64,000 bases of DNA from Oryzomicrobium sp. Lineage in GTDB: Bacteria > Pseudomonadota > Gammaproteobacteria > Burkholderiales > Rhodocyclaceae. A model generated the notes under the pieces. The model was not told where the DNA came from, ran no database searches, and saw only the letters and a list, made by a program, of their open reading frames with translations. The position numbers and the translations under genes were made by a program. Below, in pieces: positions 27,142 through 35,542 of the stretch. Position 1 is the first letter of the stretch. Every line of letters starts with the position of its first letter. The stretch covers positions 310,001-374,000 of the forward strand of contig NZ_JAJTBG010000001.1 in the NCBI RefSeq assembly GCF_021287045.1, in the 5' to 3' direction.

Positions 27142-29490
27142 TTAAGAACTTGCCTTGATGCTCGCCAGTTGCTGGGTCAAGTAGGAGCTGGTTTGGGTCA
27201 TCTGGGACATCAAGGTATCGAGCGCAGTGTACCGGGCCATGTACTGGGCCTGCAATGCGGTCAGACGAGTGCTGAGGGTGGTGCGCTGGTCGTCGATGCT
27301 CTTGATCGTGCTGTTGATGCCGTCGGTACGGGCCTGGAGCGTTCCACTAGTGCCGATGACGCTATCGAGCAACTGGTTCAGCTGGAAGGCAAAGCCCCGG
27401 TCGTAGGTGATGGTGCCTCGGTCACCGGTCTGGCCGCCGGTGACGTTGATCTTGAGGCCTTCGGCCGGGCCGGGGCCGCCCGTGAGGGCCTGGCCGCTGC
27501 CGGAGGCCGGGTAGCCGCCGATGGTGCCTTGTACGTCGGTGCCGGCTGTGTTGGAGCGCGATGAGCCGAACAGGGCCGAAGCGCCGTCGCCGGAAATGGT
27601 GACATTGGAGGCTGAGCCATACTTGTTGGAGGTCACCAGCAGGCCGCCGGTGCCGGTACCATTGGTACTGACGGCGGTACCGAACAAGGTGCTGGCATTG
27701 GCGCTGGCGTTGCCGTTGCCATCGGTGCTGCTCACGCTGACCTGGGACGTGGTGCCGACGCTGGTGGAGGTCAGGGAAATAGCGCCGTTGCTGACGCTGA
27801 CCAATACTTTGTTGTTGCCGAAGGCGGTATTGAGCTTGGTCTGCAGGCTGTTGGCAAGATCGCCGACGGTGGCAAAAGTTGCCGGGTTGGTGCCGTCGGT
27901 GAGATCGATGCTCTGTGTGTTGCCGTCGACCGAAATTTGGAGGGGATCGCCCGGGTTGTAAGTCAGCCCTGCGGCGGCAGAACCGGCAACCTTGCCTTGG
28001 GTACCGTCAACGCTCACCGTGACGCTGCTGCCTGCCTTACTCAGGGTGGTGGAACCGTTGATCTTCGACTGCAACTCGGATGCCAGCTGTTGCAGGGTGT
28101 ACTTACCAGCAGTCAGCGCAATCGAAGCGGAGGTTCCATCTACCGCGACGGTGAGGTTCTGGTTAGTGTTGTCGATCGTCAGGGTCGACGGGGCAGCGCT
28201 CGGGGTGAGCTTGCCCTGGCTCGCGATCTGGGTGATGTTGATGTTGTAGGTGCCCGGCGTCGCCTTGTTGTTCGACGACGAAAAACTGATCAGGCTATCG
28301 CTGGTCTTGCCCAGGCTGGCAAACAGGCCGGTGATGTCGTTGTTCGGGTCGTTGAAAGCAGCGGTCAGCTTGGTATTGTCGATTTGCAGCGTGCCGTCCC
28401 GCTGTACGCTGATGCCGACATCCGACAGGCGTTGAAAACCACCCGCCGACGTGGAAAGCGGAGAGCTGACGGCGTTTTGCAGCTGCGTGGTGATCGTGCG
28501 CACGGTGGCGTCACCCTGCAGGATCGCCGCGGTCTTGGTGTCGGCGTTGTAGGCCGATGCCTGCTTCAGAGCCTTGATGGCATCGTTATATGCCTTGACG
28601 AAGCCCTGGATGGCGGTTTGGGCGGCCGTGGTGTCCTGGCTGACTGTCAGGGTGTTGGTAGTGCCGGGGACTGCCTTGGTGAGGTTCAGCGTGACGCCCT
28701 GGATGGCGTCGGTGATGGTGTTGCTGGCCTTGGTGATGAACATGCCGTCGATGGTGGCGGTGGCGTTCTGCGCCGCCATGGTCTGGGTCATGTTCTTGCC
28801 GGCCCCCGCTGCCGTAGTCGGATCGTAGGCAAGCTGGGAAAGGCCATTGGCGTCGCCATTGGCGCCGTCGGCATCGCTCACCGTAATCTTCATGCTGTTG
28901 GCCTGGCCGGTGTCGTTCGACGAAATGACGAGGCGGTTGCCGGTGCCGTCGTTCACGATCGAGGCCGTCACCCCCGCCTTGGCGGAGTTGATGGCGTCAC
29001 GGATGCCGGTCAGGCTGTTGCTGTTGGGGTTGATGGTGATGCTGGTGGAACTCTTGTCCGGGTTCACGGTGAACGTGTTGTTCACGCTGTCGTAGGTGCC
29101 GAACTGAATCGTGATCGAACCCGTGCCGACCGGGGCGCTGGTATTGGCGAAAGTGGTCGATGACAGCTTCTGCGCCTGGGCCAGGGTCTTTACTTCCACC
29201 GAATAGCTGCCGCTCGTTGCATTGGTGCCCGCAGATGCGGAGAAGACCGTGCTGTCCGAGACGGATGTCTTCATCGTATTGAACGCCGACGCGGAGCCCA
29301 GCGCGGTCAGGGAGCTTTGCAGCGAAGACAGGGTGCCTTTCAGGGAGCCGAAGGCCGACAGCTGCGCCTGGTAGCTGGCTTCTTTCTTGTCCAGTGCCTG
29401 GAGGGGCTGGCTCTCGATCGACATCAGCTTCGAGACGATGCCGGTGACGTCCAGGCCCGAGCCGATGCCGGGGGAAGAAATACTGGCCAT
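27142..29490 (-). CDS. fliD: Flagellar filament cap protein FliD, enlarged
   Basis: This 782-aa protein is well above the usual 450-670 aa for FliD. The N-terminus ISSPGIGSGLDVTGIVSKLM and the C-terminus with LDTLMSQMTQTSSYLTQQL are standard cap helices. Flagellin-IN-like beta segments occur around residues 260-300 and again about 450-600. The extra length is a Ser/Thr/Gly/Asn-rich block near residues 415-680, likely additional surface domains on the cap. It lies downstream of flaG with CAGGAG before the ATG. Confidence 0.95.
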   Translation of the reverse strand: MASISSPGIGSGLDVTGIVSKLMSIESQPLQALDKKEASYQAQLSAFGSLKGTLSSLQSSLTALGSASAFNTMKTSVSDSTVFSASAGTNATSGSYSVEVKTLAQAQKLSSTTFANTSAPVGTGSITIQFGTYDSVNNTFTVNPDKSSTSITINPNSNSLTGIRDAINSAKAGVTASIVNDGTGNRLVISSNDTGQANSMKITVSDADGANGDANGLSQLAYDPTTAAGAGKNMTQTMAAQNATATIDGMFITKASNTITDAIQGVTLNLTKAVPGTTNTLTVSQDTTAAQTAIQGFVKAYNDAIKALKQASAYNADTKTAAILQGDATVRTITTQLQNAVSSPLSTSAGGFQRLSDVGISVQRDGTLQIDNTKLTAAFNDPNNDITGLFASLGKTSDSLISFSSSNNKATPGTYNINITQIASQGKLTPSAAPSTLTIDNTNQNLTVAVDGTSASIALTAGKYTLQQLASELQSKINGSTTLSKAGSSVTVSVDGTQGKVAGSAAAGLTYNPGDPLQISVDGNTQSIDLTDGTNPATFATVGDLANSLQTKLNTAFGNNKVLVSVSNGAISLTSTSVGTTSQVSVSSTDGNGNASANASTLFGTAVSTNGTGTGGLLVTSNKYGSASNVTISGDGASALFGSSRSNTAGTDVQGTIGGYPASGSGQALTGGPGPAEGLKINVTGGQTGDRGTITYDRGFAFQLNQLLDSVIGTSGTLQARTDGINSTIKSIDDQRTTLSTRLTALQAQYMARYTALDTLMSQMTQTSSYLTQQLASIKASS

Positions 29491-29543
29491 GACGATGCTC
29501 CTGAAAGGTGGGTGGGGACGTGTCCCCGGTGTTGCTTACAGAC

Positions 29544-29951
29544 TCAGGCCTTCTGCGACACCAGCAGCCCCTTGAGCTTGTCGAGGGCCTTGGCGAGCGC
29601 CAGCATGTCCTCGGAGGGAATCTGCTTGATGACTTCCTTGGTCGAGGTGTCGACCACTTTTACCACCAGCTTGTCCGTATCCTTGTCCACGTGAAAGTCA
29701 AGGCTGGTGTTGGTGTCTTTGATGAAGTTCTGAATTTCCTTGACGGCTTTGTCCAGTTCAGACCGATCGACCTGGGTCGATGAACCGGATGCACTCCGGC
29801 TTTCTTGAGCATTTACCGTGCCAGATTGCGCCTGTTGTGCGGCCCCAGAGGCGGAAGACGCAGCATTCTGAGACGCGGTGCCAGGCGTGGGCGCGGTGGA
29901 TGGCTGAATCGCCGGGATGGTGCCTTGAGAACCGAGGGGCTGGATATTCAT
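29544..29951 (-). CDS. flaG: FlaG family protein
   Basis: This 135-aa protein has a low-complexity N-terminal half (Ala/Ser/Gln-rich) and a C-terminal FlaG domain: NTSLDFHVDKDTDKLVVKVV, then IKQIPSEDMLALAKALDKLK. FlaG proteins affect filament length or cap function, though the mechanism is poorly defined. AGGAGGTT lies before the ATG, a strong ribosome site. It stands between the proximal flagellin gene and fliD, the common arrangement. Confidence 0.92.
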   Translation of the reverse strand: MNIQPLGSQGTIPAIQPSTAPTPGTASQNAASSASGAAQQAQSGTVNAQESRSASGSSTQVDRSELDKAVKEIQNFIKDTNTSLDFHVDKDTDKLVVKVVDTSTKEVIKQIPSEDMLALAKALDKLKGLLVSQKA

Positions 29952-29980
29952 GATGAACCTCCTATCGCTCCATGGAGAGA

Positions 29981-30010
29981 GGGCGCGGAAGCGTTTCCGC
30001 TGCCGCGCCC
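29981..30010. other. Stem-loop between the flagellin and flaG genes
   Basis: GGGCGCGG pairs perfectly with CCGCGCCC across a 14-base loop that itself can fold (GCGGAA/TTCCGC). It lies 24 bp after the proximal flagellin stop. There is no T-run, so it is more likely an mRNA-stabilising or weak attenuating hairpin than a full terminator. Confidence 0.45.
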
Positions 30011-30034
30011 TTGAAGCTCAACCCTTACGCGCTG

Positions 30035-31576
30035 TTAGCGGAGCAGGGAGAGCACGCTGTTGGGCAGCGAGTTGGCCTGGGCCAGCATGGCGGTACCGGC
30101 TTGCTGCAGCACCTGGGCGCGGCTCAGATTGGCGGTTTCCGAGGCGAAGTCGGTGTCCTGGATGCGCGACCGGGAGGCCGTCAGGTTCTCCGACGTGGAT
30201 TGCAGGTTGGAGATGGCGTTGGTGAAGCGGGACTGCATGGCGCCGTAGTTGGCGCGCTGCCCGTTGATGGCGGCCAGGGCCGAATCCACGATGGCCAGGG
30301 TGCGGTTGGCCGAATCCACCGAGCTCACGTCCAGATCGCTGACCTTCTGCAGTTGACCGGAAGTCAGGGTGGCTCCCGTGATGAACGACGTGTCGTTATT
30401 GTTACCCTTGGCGGCGCTGATACTGAAGCTCTTGTTCGAATCGAAGGTCAGCTGGCCGCTGACGATGGTGCCCTGGCCGGCAGTCACCGAGGTACCGGCA
30501 ACCTTGATATCCGAGCCGGAAGCGGCGGCGTCTTGGCTGCCGAGACCAACGTTTTCACCCGAGGCATTGAGCAGGGTGATGCCATCGCCGGAATCGTTGA
30601 TCCGGGCGGTGACGCCGGTCTTGGACGACACGTCGTTGAAGGCATTGACGGCGGCCGAGAGGCCGTCGGCGTTGTTGGCGCCGACGGTGAAGGAGACGGT
30701 TACCGGCGTTTTGGTGCCAATGTTGGAGTTGGAGAAGACGTCGAGGGTGTAGCTCTGGTTTGCGGCAAAGGTGACGTCGAACTCGGTCTTGGCGCTGGCG
30801 GTGACGCCGGTGTTGCCGGAGGCCTTGTTGATGTTGGCGGCAACGGTCTTAGCGCTGTCTCCAGCAGTGATGGTGACGGCTGAACTGCCGGCCGAGCCGT
30901 TGATGGTCAGGGTGTCGGCGGCGATGTTGCTTTTCAGGACCGTGGTGCCGCTGGTATAGGCGGCACCGGCTTGGGCGGTGGACTGGTTGGTGCCCGCCGT
31001 CGAGTTCATCGTCAGATCGCCGACACCGTTGGCGGTCGCGGCAACCTGGGCGCCGATGCGGTAGTTGCCGTAGGCGCTGGTGCGGAAGTTGGCCGAGGTC
31101 ATGGTGATGGTCTGACCGGCGTTGGCACCCACCTGGAAGGTGGCGGAGGTCATGGAACCGTCGAGCAGGTTCTGGCCGTTGAACTGGGTGGTCTGGGCGA
31201 TGCGGTCCAGTTCCTGGCTGAGCTGGCCGACTTCGGCGTTGAGGGCCTGGCGGTCGGACGCGGAGTTGGAGGCGTTGGCGGACTGGACGGCCAGGGCGCG
31301 GATACGCTGCAGGATGTCGCCGGAGGACTGGAGGGCGCCTTCAGCGGTCTGGGAGAGGGAGATGCCGTCGTTGGCGTTGCGCTGGGCCTGGTCCAGGCCG
31401 TTGATCTGGGCGGTCATCCGTTGGGAGATGGCCAGACCGGCGGCGTCGTCCTTGGCGCTGTTGATGCGGAGGCCGGAAGACAGGCGCTGCAGGGAGGTGG
31501 ACAGCGAGTTCTGCGAATTGGTCAGGTTACGTTGCGCATTCAGGGAGGCAACGTTGGTGTTGATGATGGCGGGCAT
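30035..31576 (-). CDS. fliC: Flagellin (proximal copy)
   Basis: This 513-aa filament subunit has conserved terminal helices: [20 protein letters not shown] with [20 protein letters not shown] at the start, and [20 protein letters not shown] with [20 protein letters not shown] at the end. The middle (about 180-400) is a Thr/Ser/Ala-rich variable domain with a flagellin-IN-like segment. AAAGGAG precedes the ATG, and a sigma-28-like promoter lies upstream (31653-31679). Much of the N-terminal coding DNA is identical to the distal copy. Confidence 0.97.
   Translation of the reverse strand: MPAIINTNVASLNAQRNLTNSQNSLSTSLQRLSSGLRINSAKDDAAGLAISQRMTAQINGLDQAQRNANDGISLSQTAEGALQSSGDILQRIRALAVQSANASNSASDRQALNAEVGQLSQELDRIAQTTQFNGQNLLDGSMTSATFQVGANAGQTITMTSANFRTSAYGNYRIGAQVAATANGVGDLTMNSTAGTNQSTAQAGAAYTSGTTVLKSNIAADTLTINGSAGSSAVTITAGDSAKTVAANINKASGNTGVTASAKTEFDVTFAANQSYTLDVFSNSNIGTKTPVTVSFTVGANNADGLSAAVNAFNDVSSKTGVTARINDSGDGITLLNASGENVGLGSQDAAASGSDIKVAGTSVTAGQGTIVSGQLTFDSNKSFSISAAKGNNNDTSFITGATLTSGQLQKVSDLDVSSVDSANRTLAIVDSALAAINGQRANYGAMQSRFTNAISNLQSTSENLTASRSRIQDTDFASETANLSRAQVLQQAGTAMLAQANSLPNSVLSLLR
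31154..31468. repeat. 315-bp block identical to the other flagellin gene (copy 1)
   Basis: The 315 bases are identical, base for base, to 32899-33213 in the second flagellin gene. They encode the N-terminal D0/D1 region. Just outside the block, third-position differences appear at once on both sides, which suggests recent gene conversion rather than constraint alone. Confidence 0.95.
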
Positions 31577-31652
31577 TTGATAGCTCCTTTAGCGAAAGTT
31601 CAGGCCTTCGACATCTGGGGCACCGAAGTGCTTTGTCAGCGTCTTGAGTCCT

Positions 31653-31679
31653 TTAACGTCGGGAGAGTGGAGAACTTGA
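31653..31679 (-). promoter_or_regulatory. Sigma-28 (FliA)-like promoter for the proximal flagellin
   Basis: On the - strand the bases read TCAAGTTC, 11 bases, GACGTTAA, matching six of eight positions in each half of TAAAGTTT-N11-GCCGATAA with exact spacing. It ends about 77 bp before the start codon and lies after the terminator of the distal flagellin gene. Confidence 0.6.
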
Positions 31680-31744
31680 GGCCGGCATTCAATTTTTTTT
31701 GGGGGGCATTCGAGCGTTTCGAAGGTCAGCATCCCATGGCGGCC

Positions 31745-31778
31745 TTAAAAAGAAAAAGCCCGCCATGGAGGCGGGCTT
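31745..31778 (-). terminator. Intrinsic terminator of the distal flagellin gene
   Basis: On the - strand AAGCCCGCC, five-base loop, GGCGGGCTT is followed by TTTCTTTTT. The nine-base-pair GC-rich stem lies 20 bp past the stop codon, so the two flagellin genes are transcribed separately. Confidence 0.85.
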
Positions 31779-31797
31779 GCAGGCAGGGATCGGCGGG

Positions 31798-33321
31798 TTA
31801 GCCTTGCAGCAGCTTCAGCACGTTCTGCGGCAGGTTGTTGGCCTGGGCCAGCATCGCGGTGCCGGCCTGCTGCAACACCTGGGCACGGCTCAGGTTGGCG
31901 GTTTCGGCGGCAAAGTCAGTGTCCTGGATGCGCGACCGGGATGCAGAAAGGTTCTCTGAAGAGGTCTGCAGGTTGGAAATGGCGTTGGTGAAGCGGGACT
32001 GCATGGCGCCATAGTTGGCACGTTGCCCGCTGATGGTGGATAGTGCGGAATCGACCATGGCCAGGGTGCGATTGGCCGCATCGACCGAGCTTACATCCAT
32101 GTCGCTGACTTTTTGCAGCACGGCAGCATCGGCCGTGTTGATGAAGAAAGACGTGGAGTTGTTTGCGCCATTGGTCGTGGCGATGCCGAAGCTTTTGCCA
32201 GAATCGATGGTCAATTGGCCGTTGACCGAGGTGGCATTTCCTGCCGTTATCCCCACCCCGGCAGCTGTAACCGTGCCGCCCGAAGCTGCGGTGTTGCCGA
32301 TGCCCACGTTTTCGCCCGAAGCATTGAGCAAGGTGATGCCATCGCCGCTGTCGTTGACCCGGGCGGTTATGCCGGTTTTGGCGGATACGTCGTTGAAGGC
32401 GTTGACGGCGGCTGACAGGCCATCGGCGTTGTTGGTGCCGACGGTGAAGGAAACGGTTACCGGCGTGGCGCCGTTGTTGGAATAGAGATCGAGGGCGTAG
32501 CTCTGGTTCGCGGTAAATGTGACATCGAATTCGGTCTTGGCACTGGCGGTAACGCCCGTGGTGCCAGACGCCTTGTTGATGTTGGCGGCGACGGTCTTGG
32601 CGCTGTCCCCGGCGTTGATGGTGACTACGGAACTGCCGGCGGAGCCGTTGACGGTCAGTTTGTCGGCAACGATAGCGCTGGTCGGAGCGGTATTTGCGAC
32701 ATAGACGGCGGACGCACTGGCGGTGGACTTGTTGGTGCCTGCAGTTGATCCCGTGGTCAGGTCGCCAGGGCCGTTCGCGATCTGGGCAACCTCGGCGCCG
32801 ATGCGGTAGTTGCCATAGGCGCTGGTGCGGAAGTTGGACGAGGTCATAGTGATCGTCTGTCCCGCATTGGCACCCACCTGGAAGGTGGCAGAGGTGAAGG
32901 AACCGTCGAGCAGGTTCTGGCCGTTGAACTGGGTGGTCTGGGCGATGCGGTCCAGTTCCTGGCTGAGCTGGCCGACTTCGGCGTTGAGGGCCTGGCGGTC
33001 GGACGCGGAGTTGGAGGCGTTGGCGGACTGGACGGCCAGGGCGCGGATACGCTGCAGGATGTCGCCGGAGGACTGGAGGGCGCCTTCAGCGGTCTGGGAG
33101 AGGGAGATGCCGTCGTTGGCGTTGCGCTGGGCCTGGTCCAGGCCGTTGATCTGGGCGGTCATCCGTTGGGAGATGGCCAGACCGGCGGCGTCGTCCTTGG
33201 CGCTGTTGATGCGTAGGCCGGAAGACAAGCGCTGCAAGGACGTGGACAGGGAGTTCTGGGTGCTGTTCAGGTTCCGCTGCGCGTTCAGCGACGGAATATT
33301 GGTGTTGATCATTTGCGGCAT
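31798..33321 (-). CDS. fliC: Flagellin (distal copy)
   Basis: This 507-aa flagellin is closely related to its 513-aa neighbour: the terminal helices are almost the same, while the variable middle differs and is slightly shorter. The end reads [20 protein letters not shown], then [14 protein letters not shown] precedes the ATG. Unlike the neighbour it has a near-perfect sigma-54-type promoter (33426-33441) and its own terminator, so the two subunits are probably produced under different controls. Which one dominates the filament cannot be told from sequence. Confidence 0.97.
   Translation of the reverse strand: MPQMINTNIPSLNAQRNLNSTQNSLSTSLQRLSSGLRINSAKDDAAGLAISQRMTAQINGLDQAQRNANDGISLSQTAEGALQSSGDILQRIRALAVQSANASNSASDRQALNAEVGQLSQELDRIAQTTQFNGQNLLDGSFTSATFQVGANAGQTITMTSSNFRTSAYGNYRIGAEVAQIANGPGDLTTGSTAGTNKSTASASAVYVANTAPTSAIVADKLTVNGSAGSSVVTINAGDSAKTVAANINKASGTTGVTASAKTEFDVTFTANQSYALDLYSNNGATPVTVSFTVGTNNADGLSAAVNAFNDVSAKTGITARVNDSGDGITLLNASGENVGIGNTAASGGTVTAAGVGITAGNATSVNGQLTIDSGKSFGIATTNGANNSTSFFINTADAAVLQKVSDMDVSSVDAANRTLAMVDSALSTISGQRANYGAMQSRFTNAISNLQTSSENLSASRSRIQDTDFAAETANLSRAQVLQQAGTAMLAQANNLPQNVLKLLQG
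32899..33213. repeat. 315-bp block identical to the other flagellin gene (copy 2)
   Basis: This block is the partner of 31154-31468, in the same orientation and at an offset of 1745 bp. Recombination between the two copies would delete 1745 bp and leave one hybrid flagellin gene. Confidence 0.95.
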
Positions 33322-33425
33322 CGTAATCTCCTCGTCGGGGTGACACCCCAGTGCAAGCTGGACATGAGTGCTGTGCGGGCCGGAACCAAGCCGGCACGGA
33401 CGTCCGACTTTGACGAGCGGAATTA

Positions 33426-33441
33426 AGCATCAGCCGTGCCA
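33426..33441 (-). promoter_or_regulatory. Sigma-54-like promoter for the distal flagellin
   Basis: On the - strand the bases read TGGCACG-GCTG-ATGCT: the -24 half is perfect and the -12 half differs at one base from TTGCW. A start site near 33415 would give a leader of about 94 bases. It is the best sigma-54 match in the window. Confidence 0.7.
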
Positions 33442-33502
33442 GGTTTTGTCAGGCCCCGACTGGCGTGGGGTTTGCCAGGCATGGCAGGCTGGTGTCAGGT
33501 GG

Positions 33503-33521
33503 GGCGGCAATATTTGCCGCC
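33503..33521. repeat. Perfect palindrome GGCGGCAA-tat-TTGCCGCC
   Basis: Eight-base arms pair perfectly around three bases in the gap between the flagellin and DUF192 genes. Similar palindromes occur upstream of fliO (11438), inside fliK (14390) and upstream of the HDOD gene (40708). Confidence 0.6.
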
Positions 33522-33626
33522 GGCATTGCCGGGGGGCGGCGAGGCCGGCCATCCCCTGCATTCAGGCTGACTGCGACAAGCGGTTTGGACAGGTGACGGA
33601 CGCCTCGATCTATGCCGAGCCGGCCA

Positions 33627-33655
33627 TTGCCTCCGCCGGGCGCTGCCGGTACAGT
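33627..33655 (+). promoter_or_regulatory. Sigma-70-like promoter giving a leaderless DUF192 mRNA
   Basis: TTGCCT, 17 bases, TACAGT. The hexamer ends 7 bases before the ATG at 33663, so the first transcribed base would fall at or next to the start codon, and there is no ribosome site. Confidence 0.5.
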
Positions 33656-33662
33656 CGCCCCC

Positions 33663-34175
33663 ATGCCTGAAATCCTGCCTTTTTTCGCCCGACTTCATGC
33701 CCGCGGCCGACTGCTGTTGGGGCGCTGTTTTTCCCGCTCCGCCCTGGCGGCACTGCCGGCGGCCCTGGTCGTCACCGGGCCCGGTCCGGCGGCCCAGGAG
33801 TTCCCCCGCATGGAGCTGGCCGCCGGCATGTACCGCATCGAGGCGGAAGTGGCGGCGACCCCCGACACCCGGGAAAAGGGGTTGATGTACCGCACCGCGC
33901 TGCCCCTCAACCAGGGCATGCTGTTCGTCTTCCCCCAGGCGGCGCGCCATTGCATGTGGATGCGCAACACCCTGCTGCCCCTGTCCGTGGCCTTTCTCGA
34001 CAGCCAGGGGCGCATCATCAACGTGGCCGAGATGCAGCCTCGCACCGACACCAACCATTGCGCATCCGAGCCGGCCAGCTACGCCCTGGAGATGAACGGC
34101 GGCTGGTTCAACGCCCGGGGGCTGAAGGCCGGCGTCCACCTCCAAGGGATCGAACGCGCCCCGGCGGCGCGCTGA
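33663..34175 (+). CDS. DUF192 family protein
   Basis: This 170-aa protein has an N-terminal hydrophobic stretch (about residues 25-42) that may be a signal or anchor. The DUF192 domain (about residues 50-165) shows KGLMYRTALPLNQGMLFVFP and MWMRNTLLPLSVAFLDSQGR, the family signature with the WMRNT core. Members are small exported proteins of unknown biochemical role, sometimes near chaperone or heavy-metal genes. Start at ATG 33663 is chosen because an upstream ATG at 33612 precedes the promoter-like elements. It is followed by ubiC on the same strand. Confidence 0.88.
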   Translation: MPEILPFFARLHARGRLLLGRCFSRSALAALPAALVVTGPGPAAQEFPRMELAAGMYRIEAEVAATPDTREKGLMYRTALPLNQGMLFVFPQAARHCMWMRNTLLPLSVAFLDSQGRIINVAEMQPRTDTNHCASEPASYALEMNGGWFNARGLKAGVHLQGIERAPAAR

Positions 34176-34215
34176 GGTCCGGTGGCCGGTCGTCCCTTGC
34201 TTCCTTGATTCCGCA

Positions 34216-34794
34216 GTGAGCTCCGCTGTACCCCGTTCGCCCTGGCGCGGCCATGTGGCGGTGCCGGACCGGTTGCGTCCGTTGCGCGCCTGGCTGACCG
34301 GCCGGCATTCCCTGACCCGCCGCCTGGTGGCGGCCAGTTCCTCCTTTGCCGTCGTGCCGCTTTTCGAGGGCCGGACCGTCCCCCGTCCGGACGAAGCGCG
34401 CCTGCTCGGCCTGCGCCCCGGCGTTCTGGCCCGGGTGCGCCAGGTGGCCCTGGTGTGCGATGGCCAGCCGGCAGTGTATGGGCATACCCTCTTGCCCCTG
34501 GCCCCGCGCCATCCCTTCGACCGGATCTTTCGCGGCCTGGGGCGGCGTCCCCTTGGCGGCGCCCTGTTCGCCGACCCTCGCATCCAGCGCGGCCCCCTGC
34601 GCTTTCGCTGGCTGGACGGCCGCCACGGCCTGGGCCGCGAGGCGGCTCGTCATGCGATGGTGGAAGACCAGGCGCTGCTGCCCCGCTCGTCCGGCCGCTT
34701 CCTGGCGCGGCGTTCCCTGTTTTCCGGCGCCGGCAAGTCGGTGCTGGTGACCGAGGTCTTCCTGCCGGGCCTGCCGCCGCCGCCCGCCGGGTAG
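34216..34794 (+). CDS. ubiC: Chorismate lyase UbiC
   Basis: This 192-aa enzyme splits chorismate into 4-hydroxybenzoate and pyruvate, the first committed step of ubiquinone synthesis. Alignment by eye to E. coli UbiC gives RVRQVALVCDGQPAVYGHTL for the substrate-binding arginine region and LVTEVFLPG for the conserved glutamate near the C-terminus, plus the glycine-rich LGRRPLGGALF. The start codon is GTG at 34216. ubiA is not in the window. It lies 40 bp after the DUF192 gene. Confidence 0.9.
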   Translation: MSSAVPRSPWRGHVAVPDRLRPLRAWLTGRHSLTRRLVAASSSFAVVPLFEGRTVPRPDEARLLGLRPGVLARVRQVALVCDGQPAVYGHTLLPLAPRHPFDRIFRGLGRRPLGGALFADPRIQRGPLRFRWLDGRHGLGREAARHAMVEDQALLPRSSGRFLARRSLFSGAGKSVLVTEVFLPGLPPPPAG

Positions 34795-34834
34795 GGCGGC
34801 GGGCGCGGGTCAGAAGCGTGTCAGAGGCTCCGGA

Positions 34835-34840
34835 TATAAC
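34835..34840 (+). promoter_or_regulatory. -10 element six bases before the SRPBCC start codon
   Basis: TATAAC sits between two CCGG tetramers and ends 6 bases before ATG 34847, so +1 would be the A of the ATG. No convincing -35 was seen, so the promoter call is moderate. Confidence 0.4.
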
Positions 34841-34846
34841 CGGGGC

Positions 34847-35542
34847 ATGAAATTTCCTACTCCTTTTGCAGCCTTGCGTCCGGGCCGGATCGGCCTGGCC
34901 GCCTTCGCCTGGGCCCTGGCCGCGTGCCTGCCGGCGGGGTTCGCCGCCGCCGAGGACGGGCCCGCCACCATGGTCGGCGTGATGCCGGCCCAGGTGGTGG
35001 TCAAGCGCCTGCCCGGCGCCTCCCGCCTCCCCAGCGACGATGCGGTGGCCGGCAACGACGGGGACACGGGCGGATTCACGGTGGACGTGGACGTGCGCGC
35101 CCCGGTGCCGCGCCGGGTGGCTTACACGGTGTTGAGCGACTTCGCCCACATGGCCGCCTTCGTGCCCAACGTGGAAAAGAGCGAGGTGCTGTCCCGGGAC
35201 GGCAGCCACCTGCGGGTGCAGCAGCAGGGGCGGATGCGCTACGGCCTGTTCTCGGTGGGCTTTTCGTCGGTGCGGGACGTGGAGCTGCTGCCCGACCGCA
35301 TCCTGGCCAAGGGCGTCGCCGGCACCACCAAGCACATGGAATCGGAGCTGCGCTTCGAGGCGGTGCGGGCCGAGGGGGCGCCGGAGCCCCCGGAGACCCG
35401 CTTCCACTACCACGCCTGGATCGTTCCCGAACTCGGCCTGCCGCCCCTGATCGGCCCGGCGGCGGTGCGCCACGAGGTGGCCGAGCAGTTCACCGCCATG
35501 GTCCAGGAAATGATCCGCCGCCACGCCCAGGCTGCGCACTGA
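34847..35542 (+). CDS. Secreted SRPBCC (polyketide cyclase/COQ10-like) protein
   Basis: This 231-aa protein has a signal peptide (about residues 1-35, ending GFAAA). The START-like SRPBCC fold begins near residue 75 (GGFTVDVDVRAPVPRRVAYT) and contains LSDFAHMAAFVPNVEKSEVL, the helix found in coenzyme-Q-binding and cyclase-like members. The C-terminus is a long helix. The ligand is unknown; proximity to ubiC hints at quinone or lipid binding, but that is inference. There is no ribosome site, and a -10 element abuts the ATG. Confidence 0.82.
   Translation: MKFPTPFAALRPGRIGLAAFAWALAACLPAGFAAAEDGPATMVGVMPAQVVVKRLPGASRLPSDDAVAGNDGDTGGFTVDVDVRAPVPRRVAYTVLSDFAHMAAFVPNVEKSEVLSRDGSHLRVQQQGRMRYGLFSVGFSSVRDVELLPDRILAKGVAGTTKHMESELRFEAVRAEGAPEPPETRFHYHAWIVPELGLPPLIGPAAVRHEVAEQFTAMVQEMIRRHAQAAH

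Larger units (their letters stand above)
33322..33662. other. Intergenic region between the distal flagellin and DUF192 genes
   Basis: This 341-bp divergent region holds the sigma-54-like promoter of the flagellin gene (33426-33441), a perfect palindrome (33503-33521) and a sigma-70-like promoter for the DUF192 gene (33627-33655). No further coding sequence was convincing. Confidence 0.7.

Noticed and set aside
29990..30005. Weak sigma-54-like sequence before flaG
   Set aside because: It lies within the hairpin after the flagellin gene and matches only the doublets and a few bases.
33374..33404. Sigma-28-like TCAAAGTC with GCCGGCTT before the distal flagellin gene
   Set aside because: Spacing is 10 rather than 11 bases and the -10 half matches poorly, while a much better sigma-54 site lies nearby.
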